NCBI GenBank assembly: GCA_014377305.1
Contig: JACMPW010000007.1
Location: 1-64,000 of the forward strand
DNA: 64,000 nucleotides
Direction of reading: 5' to 3'
From: Candidatus Altimarinota bacterium
Lineage (GTDB): Bacteria; Patescibacteriota; Gracilibacteria; BD1-5; UBA2023
Below are positions 19,021 to 29,855 of the stretch, one piece after another. Numbering within the stretch: position 1 is the stretch's first letter; every line of letters starts with the position of its first letter. The notes beneath the pieces were generated by a model that saw only the letters and a list, made by a program, of their open reading frames with translations, was not told the origin of the DNA and did no database searches. The translations under genes were made by a program, and so were the position numbers.

Positions 19021-19710
19021 ATGCGTCGTCTTGCTCTCATTGTACTCACACTCTCATGGACCCTCTCATCGTATGCGAGTAATCCTGACTCTCGTATCCA
19101 TATTACCCTCCCTACTGGACTCAGTAGTACAGTAGCAACCACACTACAATCTGAGATCGAGAGCAAGATATCCAAAGAGCTGATAGCACCAGAGTCTATA
19201 TCAGCAAAATCAATACCAGTCACTACGAGTACCCCTATGATGGCGATGGATACCATAGCTACTATCGATCCGACGAATTGGGAACAGACTATCGATGTTA
19301 CACGAGTCTACTCTGATACTCGTATCACCTCACTCCTCATCACTACCTATGAGTACACTGGATGAGCCCATGGTTCGATGAGCCGTACTGGACTCGTCAT
19401 CGACAATACCACAGGCAAAAAACTCTCACTCGCAGATCTCTACAATGGATCAAAACTCGCCATGCGACTCTCGCCTCTCTGGCAATCTCAAATCCTTGCT
19501 CGTCTGAGATCTCTCCTCACAACCACTCTGACAATAGATGAGAAAAACTGGGTCCGAGATGGTACACGCGGGATAGATCAGTACCAGTCATTCGTGATGA
19601 CTGACAAGATGCTCATCGTCTATGGACAACAGTATCAGCACAATGCGTATGCATATGGAGTACAGACACTCATCTATCCACTCTACCGACTCACAGATCT
19701 CCGCAAATAA
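19021..19710 (+). CDS. Secreted DUF3298/DUF4163 domain protein
   Basis: A 229-residue protein with signal peptide MRRLALIVLTLSWTLSSYAS. Its C-terminal half carries the DUF3298 pattern, including GAHGSMSRTGLVIDNTTGKKLSLADLYNG near 118. A TGA codes the first Gly of the GAHG motif. These domains occur in RsiV-like anti-sigma factors and in free-standing envelope proteins; here no cytoplasmic anti-sigma segment is present. It is divergent from the META protein and ends at a strong terminator. The envelope location is inferred from the signal peptide. Confidence 0.8.
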
Positions 19711-19714
19711 TATC

Positions 19715-19750
19715 AAAAATCCCATCTAGAGCATTCTAGATGGGATTTTT
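19715..19750 (+). terminator. Terminator
   Basis: AAAATCCCATCTAGA, GCAT, TCTAGATGGGATTTTT closely follows the DUF3298 gene. Its A-rich 5' arm can also act for the minus-strand gene ending at 19807. Confidence 0.8.
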
Positions 19751-19806
19751 CTGATGTACTAAGTCATATCCTTCATAGTCAGATATAGTTTTTAGTGTAG
19801 AGTTCT

Positions 19807-20706
19807 TCACTCTGAAATGATATGATCTCTTGCTATACGCTCCAGAATGTTCCCATTGCAGAAAAACAGAGGGATAAAGTGTTCAGGATCTAAAATATCT
19901 CGAAAATCATTCAATAGCTGAGTAATAGAAAGCTGTTTTATACGGTCAAGATCGTCATAATAGGGTAATATAGTATCATTCCATAAGCGTGCTAAAGATA
20001 TATGCATCCTGGCATTTTGCTCAATAAAATCATCTACAAAATAAGCAGCCTCAATAGATGTCAGTTCTGGATCTTCTTCCATAGCATCTCGTATATGTTC
20101 ATCATATGTATAGTCTACCCCTCATAGGTAGCTATAGTGGTCGATCATAGCATCTACCTGATCTTGGTGATACTCATCTCCGATTCTCCGTAGATGCGAT
20201 ATGATAGCAACCTCTGATCATCCAACCTGGGAAAACCTACAAAGTGTCGAAAGATATACGAGCACATTCTCGATACTATATTGTGCATATGCATGGAGAT
20301 AGTGGAGGTAGTCATCAAAAAGTTCTACATCAATAACTAGTCCCTCATCATAGATTCATGCACTAAATCTCGTATAGGCGTCAAGAACTCATTCTTCTGT
20401 CAGATTCTCTTCTATAGTTCTCAAGATAGCCAGATCTTTAGTAGCACTGATGATGAGTCAGTTTTGTATGTTCATGTGGTGTTGTATATGGGCAAGTTCT
20501 ATCTCGAGCTCCTTTCGGGACTCATCATCTTGAGGAAGAGTATTGACGATCTGAAAAAATCTATTGCGAAAAGCGACGACAAAAGCATCTATTTCAAATA
20601 ATCCTTGAGATTGAAATCCAGGCATCTTTTCTACGATGGCATAGATAGCATCTCTGACTGGGCAATCTGCTGTTGGGAGCATTTCTGAGAAGTTCATTGT
20701 ATCCAT
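19807..20706 (-). CDS. Unknown acidic protein, about 299 residues
   Basis: Not recognised. It starts MDTMNFSEMLPTADCPVRDAI. The ATG at 20739 is rejected because it lies inside the -10 box of a promoter (TTGACA 20757-20752, TATGAT 20736-20731). It is acidic and mostly alpha-helical, with no signal peptide or membrane segment. Five or more TGA codons encode Gly. It stands alone on its strand, between terminator-like hairpins. Confidence 0.65.
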
Positions 20707-20730
20707 ACTATATTCATATATATGAACCAT

Positions 20731-20757
20731 ATCATACAATTATTTATTATTTGTCAA
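20731..20757 (-). promoter_or_regulatory. Promoter of the 19807-20706 gene
   Basis: TTGACA and TATGAT on the minus strand with a 15-base spacer, short but with consensus-like hexamers. It helps fix the start codon at 20706. Confidence 0.45.
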
Positions 20758-20847
20758 TATATCTGACTGAAAAAATAAAAAATCCCACCGGAAGTTGGAG
20801 GGATTCTCAGAAAATCAAAAAGAAAAATGAGGATGGGAGATGGGGAA

Positions 20848-21789
20848 TTATTTTTCAGTCCAATCAATCATGCGTAACAATACATCATCAGTAACACTAA
20901 AATCATTGTTTGAGTCTACTCAAAGAATTTGCACCAATTCATTGAAAGTGGAAGTATCATATATAGCATAGGTAAGTCGAAATCGATATCTCTGACAATA
21001 AGTGATAAATTCTGGATGAGAAGATCATGCTTTATTTCCAAATGTCATTTGAATCAGCAATAGCCTCTGAGCCATAATAGATGCTTTTGAATATATATTT
21101 GATAGATCTCCATTAGATCATGCTCCAGCAAGTTTGAGTCAATCTAACATAGATCATCAAGTAATAATAGCCGTTTCTGCTCAGGAGAGGAAACCAAAAC
21201 ACTCTAATATGGTTTTAAATTTAACATCATTAAATACTCTATTTACATCTGATCATTTTTGCATAGCAGTATTTTTGAAAACTCTATATCGAAGAAATAA
21301 GTGATTGATTTCATGATTAATAGTATTGATCAGTTCATTATTATCTCGAATTCTCCATAAATAAATACCTATATGTGTGTTCTCAGTATTAAAGAATGTT
21401 TTCTCTAGAAAATTCTTTACATCTTCTGTGTCTCATATGTCAGCGGAATGCAGGTATCATCTCGTTCTATTATCATTCGGTACTGAGCCTTGATTATTCG
21501 GAAGAAACTGGACAAAATCCTTGATTCGAGACATAAATAAATCTTCAAGCTCCTGTCTTTCAGATTGAACAAGACCAAGTTGATATATTTGTTTTCTAGC
21601 TGACTCTATCACCATCTGATATGCTTGATCTAGTATATTGTCAGAATTTGATAAATTGAGTATCCCCCTAGCGCGTACTTGGGCATTATTTCATGATCCT
21701 ATATTTATTCAAGGAACTGCGTTATTTCTTCAAGATGTATTTCTTGCATTAGTTAATATACGACTACTATATACTAAATATTCAATCAT
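20848..21789 (-). CDS. Unknown protein with HExxH motif, 313 residues, dense UGA use
   Basis: Readable only with UGA as Gly: it holds 13 in-frame TGA codons and has no long open frame under the standard code. It starts MIEYLVYSSRILTNARNTSG and ends LRMIDWTEK. Near residue 169 it carries NTINHEINHLFLRY, an HExxH zinc-metallopeptidase-type motif inside a predicted helix. A third ligand is not obvious. There is no signal peptide. It is more AT-rich than its neighbours. Flanking terminators suggest it is transcribed alone. Calling it a protease would be speculative. Confidence 0.7.
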
Positions 21790-21792
21790 TGC

Positions 21793-21827
21793 AAAATTCC
21801 CCCATTCTTTCGAATAGGGGAATTTTT
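21793..21827. terminator. Terminator downstream of dnaK
   Basis: AAAATTCCCC...GGGGAATTTTT flanks a 14-base middle. It lies nine bases beyond the dnaK stop on the minus strand and is symmetric enough to act both ways. Confidence 0.75.
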
Positions 21828-21835
21828 AAGAGCCA

Positions 21836-23728
21836 TTACTTCGTCTCCTCTACCTCCGCCTCCACTGAGCCATCATCATTCTTTTTCTCAGTAGCATCTG
21901 CCTCTGGAGTAGCAGCTGGGTCTCCTGCGTGAGCATAGATCGCCTGTCCGATCTTCATCATGACATCTGAGAGAGCCTTGGTTGCTGACTCGAGTTCGTC
22001 CTTCGATGCGTCCGCTTTTGCGAGAGTAGTCTTGAGTTCCTCGAGCTTGGCTCGTGCCTCAGTCCCATCTGCCTCTTCGTACTTATCCTTGTTTTCATCG
22101 AGTGTCTTCTCAGACTGGTAGACCATAGAGTCGGCATGATTGCGAGCTTCGATCGCTTCTTTCTTTTTCTTGTCTATCTCACGATTGGCCTCAGCTTCTT
22201 TGATCAGCTTCTCGACCTCAGCGTCTGACATACCCGTTGAGCCCTGTACAGTGATCTTCTGTTCTTTGCCAGTTCCCTTGTCCTTCGCCGTGACATGGAG
22301 TACACCAGATGCATCGATGTCGAGCGTCACCTCGATCTGAGGGACACCACGAGGAGCACCCGCGATACCCGAGAGGATGAACCGTCCGAGTGACTTGTTG
22401 TCTCCTGCCATCTCACGCTCACCCTGGAGGATGTGGATCTCTACTGAGTCCTGATTGTCCGCAGCGGTCGAGTAGACCTGAGACTTCGAGCTTGGGATCG
22501 TCGTGTTGCGTTCGACCATGCGAGTCATCACGCCACCAAGCGTCTCGATACCGAGTGAGAGTGGAGTCACATCGAGGAGGAGGACATCCTTCACATCACC
22601 CTGGATGATACCAGCCTGGATAGCAGCACCGAGAGCGACTGCCTCATCTGGATTGACGGTTTCATTTGGTTTTTTTGCGAAGAACTGTTCTACTTTCGCC
22701 TTCACCATCGGTACACGAGTCGATCCACCGACGAGGATGACCTCGTGGATCTGAGATGGCTGGAGACCGGCGTCGGCCATCACCTTGCGACATGGCTCGA
22801 TAGAGCGTTCGACGAGATCCGCGATGAGCTCTTCGAACTTGGCACGAGTGATCGTGATATTCATATTGCTCGGGACTCCATCGTTCATCGCGATGAATGG
22901 CTCGTTGATCTCTGTAGATGTCGCTGATGAGAGCTCGATCTTCGCCTTCTCAGCTGCAGATCTCACACGCTGGATCGCCATAGCATCCTTGCGAAGATCG
23001 ATCCCAGTATCTTTTTTGAATTCTGCCATCACATACTCGAATATCGCTTGGTCGAAGTCATCACCACCGAGGTGAGTATCTCCGTTGGTCGCGAGTACTT
23101 CGAATGTTCCCTCTGATCCGATTTCTAGAATAGAAATATCGAATGTACCTCCACCAAAGTCATACACTGCTACCTTCTGATCCTTGTTCTTGTCGACACC
23201 GTAGGCGAGGGCTGCCGCAGTTGGCTCGTTCACGATACGCTTGACATCGAGACCCGCGATCTTACCCGCATTGATGGTTGCCTGACGCTCTGAGTCATTG
23301 AAATATGCTGGAACAGTGATAACTGCCTCAGTTACCTTCTGTCCGAGGAACTTCTCTGCATCTTCCTTGAGCTTCATGAGGACTTTCGCTGAGATCTCCT
23401 CAGGCCGTACTCCCTTGCCCTCCCACTCGATGAGACATCCTCCGTCAGATCCTTCAGTGACTTTGAACGATGTATTCTTGAGCTCTTCAGTGACCTCTGA
23501 GAACTTGCGTCCGATAAAACGCTTCGCAGATGAGATCGTGTTGGCTGGGTTCGTGACCGCTTGGCGACGAGCTGGCATACCGACGATGGTTTCGCCTTTT
23601 TTGCTCGCGACGACCGATGGAGTTGTACGTCCTCCTTCGCTATTTGGGATTACTTTTGCTTGGCCACCTTCCATGAAGGCGACACATGAGTTGGTTGTAC
23701 CGAGATCGATACCGATTATTTTTCACAT
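21836..23728 (-). CDS. dnaK: Chaperone DnaK (Hsp70)
   Basis: A 630-residue ATP-driven chaperone. The start is [18 protein letters not shown], where residue 2 (Gly) is a TGA codon, the only TGA in the gene. Under the standard code the protein would appear to begin at residue 19, without its phosphate-1 loop. [10 protein letters not shown], the connect-2 region [12 protein letters not shown] and the linker region [18 protein letters not shown] are intact. A Glu/Lys-rich C-terminal lid follows, ending AEVEETK rather than the EEVD-like or EEVKDD tails seen elsewhere. A CIRCE-like operator and a good promoter lie upstream. dnaJ and grpE are elsewhere. Confidence 0.97.
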
Positions 23729-23772
23729 ATATGATTAGGATTAAGAAATATTATCCATATAGGATATGGAGC

Positions 23773-23800
23773 ATATTATCAGAATTTTTCTTCCTGTCAA
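23773..23800 (-). promoter_or_regulatory. dnaK promoter
   Basis: TTGACA (23800-23795) and TAATAT (23778-23773) with a 16-base spacer on the minus strand, about 45 bases before the dnaK start. Confidence 0.65.
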
Positions 23801-23807
23801 AACTTTT

Positions 23808-23834
23808 TTAGCACTTTTTGTGTTTAAGTGCTAA
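23808..23834. promoter_or_regulatory. CIRCE-like HrcA operator
   Basis: TTAGCACTT, nine bases, AAGTGCTAA matches the CIRCE element (TTAGCACTC-N9-GAGTGCTAA), with one symmetric change in each arm and the exact nine-base spacer. It lies seven bases upstream of the dnaK -35 box, so HrcA-type heat-shock repression is likely. Confidence 0.85.
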
Positions 23835-23902
23835 TTTTGTTTAATTGATGTTATCATAGTCTTATTTTTGACAAAAAATATGGAATGTGGAATACTATAA
23901 TA

Positions 23903-24178
23903 ATGGATTGAACTCTATCTGACATCCGTGAAAAAGTGATCATCGAAATGGCAAATGAATATAAAACAATATTTGAATTGTCCCCTACTGATACTCAACG
24001 AGTACTCAATAACTTGAGAGTTATGGATGATACATGACTCGCTCGAGAAATACTATTACTACAATACTATCATAGTGATACTCAGGCGATATATATGAGA
24101 TGACTCACCAAAACTCTAGAAATAGCATCCGAAGAAGAAAAATTAAATAATAATCCAAATCTTATTCTTAATTTCTAA
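23903..24178 (+). CDS. Unknown small protein, 91 residues
   Basis: Reads MDGTLSDIREKVIIEMANEY to LNNNPNLILNF with three TGA codons. Helical and charged, with no membrane segment. First of two tightly spaced genes; the next starts three bases after its stop. A TTGACA at about 23868 may belong to its promoter. Not recognised. Confidence 0.6.
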
Positions 24179-24181
24179 AAT

Positions 24182-24610
24182 ATGACAAATGATATACTAA
24201 AAGTAGATGAGACCTACGCTACGAATGACAAAGCAAAACAGTTTATCCTCTTACCTACATTTGAGAATTTTGCCAAATCAAAATGACATAATGAAAAATC
24301 TATTGCTCAGGCAAAAGAAGAAATATCAAAAAGATTTGGTCAGTTCAATGCGGAATGAATGAATGATCAACGATTCAAAATACTCTCTCGTACTATATCA
24401 AATATGATAGAGAGTGAGCTCTCTCGAGCAAAAAATAAACTCCAGGAACAATCCGGAGCTATGGTTGGTATAGAGCCAGTTTCAATACCAGCAGATACAC
24501 AGATCCCTAACACTCTCCCGATTGCTGTACAGAAACCAAGTGATAAAATAAACCTTGGAACTACTCTCAAGGCCATAAATGTAAAAAAAGAAATACTTGC
24601 ATCACTATAA
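24182..24610 (+). CDS. Unknown protein, 142 residues
   Basis: Starts MTNDILKVDETYATNDKAKQ and ends INVKKEILASL. Two TGA codons. Hydrophilic, Lys/Glu/Gln-rich helical sequence (SIAQAKEEISKRFGQF), then a proline-containing stretch. No known domain recognised. Coupled to the 23903 gene. Confidence 0.6.
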
Positions 24611-24684
24611 AAATAATTTTTTACATAAAAACTTGAAAAAGGGAAATAAAAACTTATTATACATAATACACTTTATATACATGT

Positions 24685-25323
24685 ATGAGTAGAACATTTC
24701 ATCACGGAAGCCAAGGTGACTATCCAGAGAAAAATAGGATATATACCCCTACAGAAAATCGTCGAGAAAAAAATGAAGCAAGGCTCATAAAAAGAGTATC
24801 TGGAAATACTCCGCTCCCCTCATATCATGAGGTATATACGGAAATACTATCAGATGTACGAGCATCGTCATGATACTCTCTGAACATAAGATGACTCATA
24901 CAATCAACCCTCGATGATATGTTCAGTGGTACTCTCGATATAACGAAACTCAATGATGGAGACCATCGTACATATTCAGCCTATACTCAGAGAAAAGTAG
25001 ATCAAGTTCTTGCATATAAGCCAGCTCTTACACAACAATACTTGTGTAACACAGATAATGATATACCTTTGCTCACCTATGATCCTACTCCCATTCGAGC
25101 TCTGGAAATAAAAGAAAAAGAAATCCTGAAGACAAAGCTCTTTGCCATGTTAGCAGCTCTCATGCCTACTCGGGAATATACTATGATCCAGGATTTTATT
25201 AGAGAAATACTAGATACAATTCGTATAAAATCGATATACATACAAAATCTCATAGAATTAATAGTAAATATTGCTGTAGCTCATATCAATACAAAAAGAA
25301 AGTGAACAAAAAAATATATATAA
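24685..25323 (+). CDS. Unknown protein, 212 residues
   Basis: Starts MSRTFHHGSQGDYPEKNRIY. Basic N-terminal third, then DDMFSGTLDITKLNDGDHRTYSAYTQRKVDQVLAY and a helical C-terminal half ending HINTKRKGTKKYI; the last Gly is TGA. It resembles the style of the two genes before it (AT-rich, hydrophilic). An AT-rich promoter-like stretch (TTGAAA then TATACA) precedes it. Not recognised. Confidence 0.6.
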
Positions 25324-25332
25324 TACTACGCT

Positions 25333-25743
25333 ATGACTCTCAGCTCTATACTAAAACTATCTCGATATACTCTTATCTACTTCTATCCGAAGGACGATAC
25401 TCCAGGTTGCACACTCGAGGCACAGGACTTCACGGGGCTGGTACCAGATTTTGCGAAGCTCGCTATACAAATAGTCTGAGTATCCAAAGACTCGGAAATA
25501 TCCCATGCGAAATTCTGCAACAAGTATGATCTCGGTATCACTCTCATCTCTGATATTGACGGCTCACTTCATGAACAGTTCGCAGTCATAGGAGAAAAGA
25601 AAAACTATGGCAAGGTCTATATCGGCGTGATCCGTTCCACTTTTCTCCTCGATAACACATGAGAAATTCTGAAAGAATGGAGAAATGTGAAGGCAACGGG
25701 ACATGCAGAGAAGGTTCTGAGAGAAGTGAAAGAAATCATATAA
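25333..25743 (+). CDS. Peroxiredoxin of the Bcp/AhpC-TSA family
   Basis: A 136-residue thiol peroxidase. FYPKDDTPGCTLEAQDF near residue 18 holds the peroxidatic Cys (PGCT). The Cys five residues later, typical of two-Cys Bcp, is replaced (LEAQD), so it may act as a one-Cys type. VSKDSEISHAKFCNKYDL and STFLLDNTGEIL complete the fold. Two TGA codons encode Gly (IVGVSKD, NTGEIL). Slightly shorter than usual Bcp (about 150) because the N-terminus is trimmed. Confidence 0.88.
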
Positions 25744-25797
25744 TCCTGACTGGCAAATAGCGAAAAGATTGGTATACTAGGCATAACCAATTTTTTT

Positions 25798-27759
25798 ATG
25801 TCCAACCTCTTCAAACTCCACTCTCCATATTCACCAACGGGTGATCAGCCTGCCGCAATAGCCAAGCTCGTAGAGTCGATCCGATCTGGAAATGATTTCC
25901 AGACACTCCTCGGTGTGACAGGTTCTGGGAAGACATTCACCATGGCGAATATCATAGCAGAACTCCAGCGACCAGCACTCATCATGGCCCACAACAAGAC
26001 ACTTGCCGCTCAACTGGCTCAGGAGTTCAAGGAGTTTTTCCCAGAAGCTGCAGTCCACTACTTCGTGAGCTACTATGACTACTATCAGCCAGAGGCTTTT
26101 GTGGTAAAAAGTGGTACCTATATCGAAAAAGAAGCCACGATCAATGAAGAGATCGATCGTCTCCGACATGCAGCAACTGAGTCACTCCTCACACGCCGAG
26201 ATGTTATCATCATCGCATCCGTATCGTGTATCTACGGTATCGGTGAGGTCGACCAGTATGAAGCTCAATGTCTCAAATTCCAGACGAATCACGAATATAT
26301 CATCGAGAACATAATCCGAGAGCTCGTCATGGTACAATTCACTCGCTCTACTGCGGACTGGAAACCTGGTATGTTCCTCGTGAAGTGAGATACTCTGGAG
26401 ATATGGCCATCATCGAGTGAGTCGATTATCAGGCTTGAGTTCTTCGGTGATACTCTGGAGCGGATCTCTCGTATCGAGCACCTCACGCACTATCTCATGG
26501 ACGATATGGATGAGATTGTGATATTCCCGGCGAAGCACTTTGTCACGGAGAAGTGAGTCATCGAGAGCGTGATACCAAAAATAAAACACGAGATGGAGGA
26601 ACAAGTGAAGTTCTTCACAGAACATGGCAAACTCGTCGAGGCAGAGCGGATCAAGATGCGAGTTGAATATGATCTCGAGATGCTCACCGAGACTGGCTAT
26701 GTAAATGGTATCGAGAACTACTCGATGTATCTCGGGAACCGCAATATCTGAGAGCCACCAGCGACACTGATGGAATTTTTCCCAGAGGGATTTCTCACAT
26801 TTGTCGATGAGTCGCATATGACGATCCCTCAGATCGGTGGGATGTATGCGGGAGATAGAGCGAGGAAGGAAAATCTCGTGAACTACGGATTCCGCCTGCC
26901 GTCTGCTATGGAGAACCGACCACTCCAGTTCCACGAGTTCGAGCAGAAGATCGGACAGACCGTATTCGTCTCAGCTACTCCATCCAAATACGAGGCAGCA
27001 CACGAGAAAGTGGTAGCCGAGCAAGTAATCCGTCCGACAGGACTCCTCGACCCTGAGATCCAGATCGAGGATATGGAGTATATGGTGGACTCACTGATGC
27101 GCCATATTGCAGCCGCAACGGAGCGAGGAGAAAGGTCGCTCATTACAACCATCACAAAGAAGTCCTCCGAGGATCTCGCGACTTATTTTGCTGAGCATGG
27201 AATCAAGGTCAGATACCTCCACTCCGAGATCGAGACGCTCGAGCGTCTCGAGATACTGAGATCCTATCGTCTGGGTGAGATCGATGTCATCGTCGGAGTC
27301 AACCTCCTCAGAGAGGGGCTCGACCTCCCAGAGACCAGCTTCATCGGAATACTCGATGCTGAGAAGATCGGATTCCTGAGATCCAAGACCTCACTCCTCC
27401 AGATCATCGGACGAGCCGCCCGCAATGTGAATGGCTATGTCATCATGTACTCCGCAGGATGCAAGGAGTCAGTCGCGATGGTAGATGCGATAGCAGAGAC
27501 CAATCGCAGACGAGAGGTACAAGTCAGTTATAATACAGCACATGGTATCACGCCTCGTACAATCATATCATCAGTGAAGGAGATATCGATCCCATCGAAA
27601 AAGACGGAAACATTCGAGTGAAAGGCAGTGATGGGTGATGTGAGTACCTATATAAAACGTCTCGAACTCGAGATGGATGTAGCGAGTGCCAATCTCGACT
27701 ATGAGAAAGCAGCACAAATCCGAGATGAGCTTATTGGGATCAGGAAAAACAAGCGATAA
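25798..27759 (+). CDS. uvrB: Excinuclease ABC subunit B
   Basis: A 653-residue damage-recognition helicase of nucleotide excision repair. Walker A is GVTGSGKT (39-46), the beta-hairpin is [11 protein letters not shown] near 84, DESHMTIPQ is the Walker B-like segment, [11 protein letters not shown] and [10 protein letters not shown] are motifs V and VI, and a C-terminal UvrC-binding helix ends IRKNKR. TGA codons stand for Gly at FLVKGDTLE, VTEKGVIES, NIGEPPA and TFEGKAV. Normal length. Its TAA is immediately followed, with no spacer, by the stop codon of the convergent rnc gene. Confidence 0.97.
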
Positions 27760-28518
27760 CTAGACTCGATTTCCTTTGATTTTTGATTCCCATTCTCATT
27801 TTTTCCCGAGAGCATTTTCTGCCGCATCTTGCTCTCATTTTTTCTTGGAGCTACCACGACCCTGTCCGAGCTCTACCGAGTGGAGTGACACAGAGATGAG
27901 ATAGACCTTGTTATGATCAGCTCATATCTCCTCGATGACCTGGTAGATGGGAGTGATACCCCAGACCTCTTGAGTGAGCTCTTGGAGGGCAGACTTGGGA
28001 TCGATGAAGAGTGACTGTTCGAGTATATGTGGGAGCGTTGAGTAGACATGTTGGAGGATAAACTCACTCGCCCTCTCGAATCCATGATCAAGATAGAGGG
28101 CTCCGATGATCGCCTCGAGTGTATTGGCGAGGATGTATGGGTTCTCATGTCCACGAGCATTGTACTCACCGCGAGATACCTGTATCGCGTGAGCAAAATG
28201 GAGTCTATGAGCAATCTGAGCCAGGTTGCGACCTCGTACGAGTGCTGAGCGGATATCGGTGAGTTCTCACTCCGGCTTGGCCGGGAACTCATGGAATAGT
28301 GCCTCTGTGATGACGAGTTCGAGAACAGCATCACCGAGATACTCGAGTCGCTCGTTGGACTCACTATATCCATCAGTGACCTCATTGAGGACAGATCTAT
28401 GGACACAGGCGAGAGTATAGAGATCGGGATTTTTCGGCAGAATTTGGAGAGAAGCGAGCAATTGACTCACCTGAGATTCAAACTCTGGACGAGCAAATCG
28501 AATAGAGATACGAGACAT
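27760..28518 (-). CDS. rnc: Ribonuclease III
   Basis: A 252-residue double-strand RNA endonuclease. The catalytic signature ERLEYLGDAVLEL is near residue 56, with the downstream ANTLEAIIGALYLD motif near 128. The C-terminal dsRNA-binding domain spans DPKSALQELTQEVWG to KKKGEQDAAENALGKK. TGA codons encode Gly in KPEGELTD and in KKKGE/KKGEWE near the end. It abuts uvrB tail to tail. A terminator (28574-28606) separates it from nusB. Confidence 0.95.
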
Positions 28519-28573
28519 AGGGAATATATATTACAGAGTGTATTCTATAGATTTTTTCTTATTTTCAAAACTC

Positions 28574-28606
28574 AAAAAATCCCCCATTTGCATGGGGGAT
28601 TTTTTA
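28574..28606 (-). terminator. Terminator between nusB and rnc
   Basis: AAAAAATCCCCC, ATTTGCAT, GGGGGATTTTTT, symmetric with A and T flanks. It ends the long ribosomal-protein transcript after nusB. Confidence 0.8.
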
Positions 28607-28612
28607 TGAGTA

Positions 28613-29080
28613 TTATACTCCAGTTTTCAATATTCGGAATGTTCCATCAACTGCCTTGGGAATCAGAGTCTCTCGTTCTTTGAGGAATGTAGCCAGAGCT
28701 CAGTTGATGAATACCTTACCAGAGTCATCAGAAAATCGCTTGGTGAGCTCGATAGCCTCATTGACTGATACAGATGGTGGGATAGCCTCGCCAGTCCAAT
28801 ATATCATCTCTGTGAGAGATATCATGAGTATGAGGATATGCATTGTCGGAATCGTCTCGAGATCGAATCTGGGAGCTATGAGTGATATGAGTCCGATGAG
28901 AGCCCCTTCATGCTCTAACAGTAATCGCTCCATACCATCGAGATAGACCATATCGAGCGAAAGTGAGTGATCTCCGAGAAAATACGCACCATAAAAAATA
29001 CCCCGATCAAATGGTGAAAGATGAACTCGTGCATAGAGGGTCTGCAGGAGGTATTCACGTGTCTGACGACGGGATATCAT
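28613..29080 (-). CDS. nusB: Transcription antitermination factor NusB
   Basis: A 155-residue all-helical protein that binds boxA RNA with S10 during rRNA antitermination. Starts SRRQTREYLLQTLYARV, with VSVNEAIELTKRFSDDSGKVFINGALATFLK near 105, the conserved NusB C-terminal block; its Gly is a TGA. Last gene of the infB-to-nusB block. Confidence 0.88.
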
Positions 29081-29188
29081 AGGAGTATCGATTAGATAAT
29101 ATGGATAAGTATGTTAAGGTGAATACATATCACACTAGTTATCAACTACATTCTCAGTTGCAAAAACTGAGACAAGAACAAAAAACAA

Positions 29189-29425
29189 TTATGCTCGGAT
29201 TTTTGTAGGAACCTTGCCACGACCCGTCTTGATACGGATGACTTGGCGTCCTTTGTATTGTCCAGTGATAGGAGATGCAAAATGAGCAAGTGCCATAGCC
29301 TCACCCGCAGCATTATACTGGAGAGAGATACCATCTTTGAGACGCTTTGCATTGAGCTTGAGCCATGCAGAGTATCGTTTCTTTCCTCGGACTTTTGAGA
29401 GTTGTTGTTTTGGAGCGAATGTCAT
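29189..29425 (-). CDS. rpmF: Ribosomal protein bL32, cysteine-free form
   Basis: A 78-residue protein. N-terminus APKQQLSKVRGKKRYSAWLKL and the C-terminal YKGRQVI match L32. The zinc-binding Cys pairs found in many bL32 are absent (the protein has no Cys), with SPITGQ before YKGRQVI. A C-terminal extension (RIKTGRGKVPTKIRA) is present. It follows L27 in the operon. The assignment rests on the two end motifs. Confidence 0.75.
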   Translation of the reverse strand: MTFAPKQQLSKVRGKKRYSAWLKLNAKRLKDGISLQYNAAGEAMALAHFASPITGQYKGRQVIRIKTGRGKVPTKIRA

Positions 29426-29535
29426 ATTATTGAGAATTTAGAACTTGGAACTTAGGATCTAGATCTTAGTACATGGAAACTGTTCTTATTTCTAAGCTCT
29501 CAGCTCTCATTTCTAAGATCTATAATTGGGGTCGA

Positions 29536-29808
29536 TTAGACGACTGATACATAGAGATCACGGTATATACGACCATCGAAACGCACTCGACGCTTCTCAG
29601 CGAATGATACCATACCATCTACTGTAGCAAAGAGGGTGAAATCTCGTCCCTGCTCTACACCAGTACCTGGCCAGAATTTATTTCCTTTTTGTCGGATGAT
29701 GATATTCCCAGCGATTGCTGATTGTCCACCGTAGATTTTTACGCCAAGTCTTTTGGCTTGCGAGTCACGACCATTGGAGGTCGAACCCATCGCTTTTTTA
29801 TGAGCCAT
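29536..29808 (-). CDS. rpmA: Ribosomal protein bL27
   Basis: A 90-residue large-subunit protein near the peptidyl-transferase centre. [20 protein letters not shown] and GVKIYGGQ, with [18 protein letters not shown], are diagnostic. No L21 gene is adjacent, unlike in most bacteria. No TGA codon. Confidence 0.95.
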   Translation of the reverse strand: MAHKKAMGSTSNGRDSQAKRLGVKIYGGQSAIAGNIIIRQKGNKFWPGTGVEQGRDFTLFATVDGMVSFAEKRRVRFDGRIYRDLYVSVV

Positions 29809-29855
29809 ATTCGGTTGATTAGTTAGTGAGAGTTAGAGTTCTGGAGCATGAGAGA

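Noticed and set aside
29426-29535. Imperfect short repeats (AGATCT, CTCTCAGCTCTC) between L32 and L27
   Set aside because: Too degenerate to call a repeat element or regulatory site.
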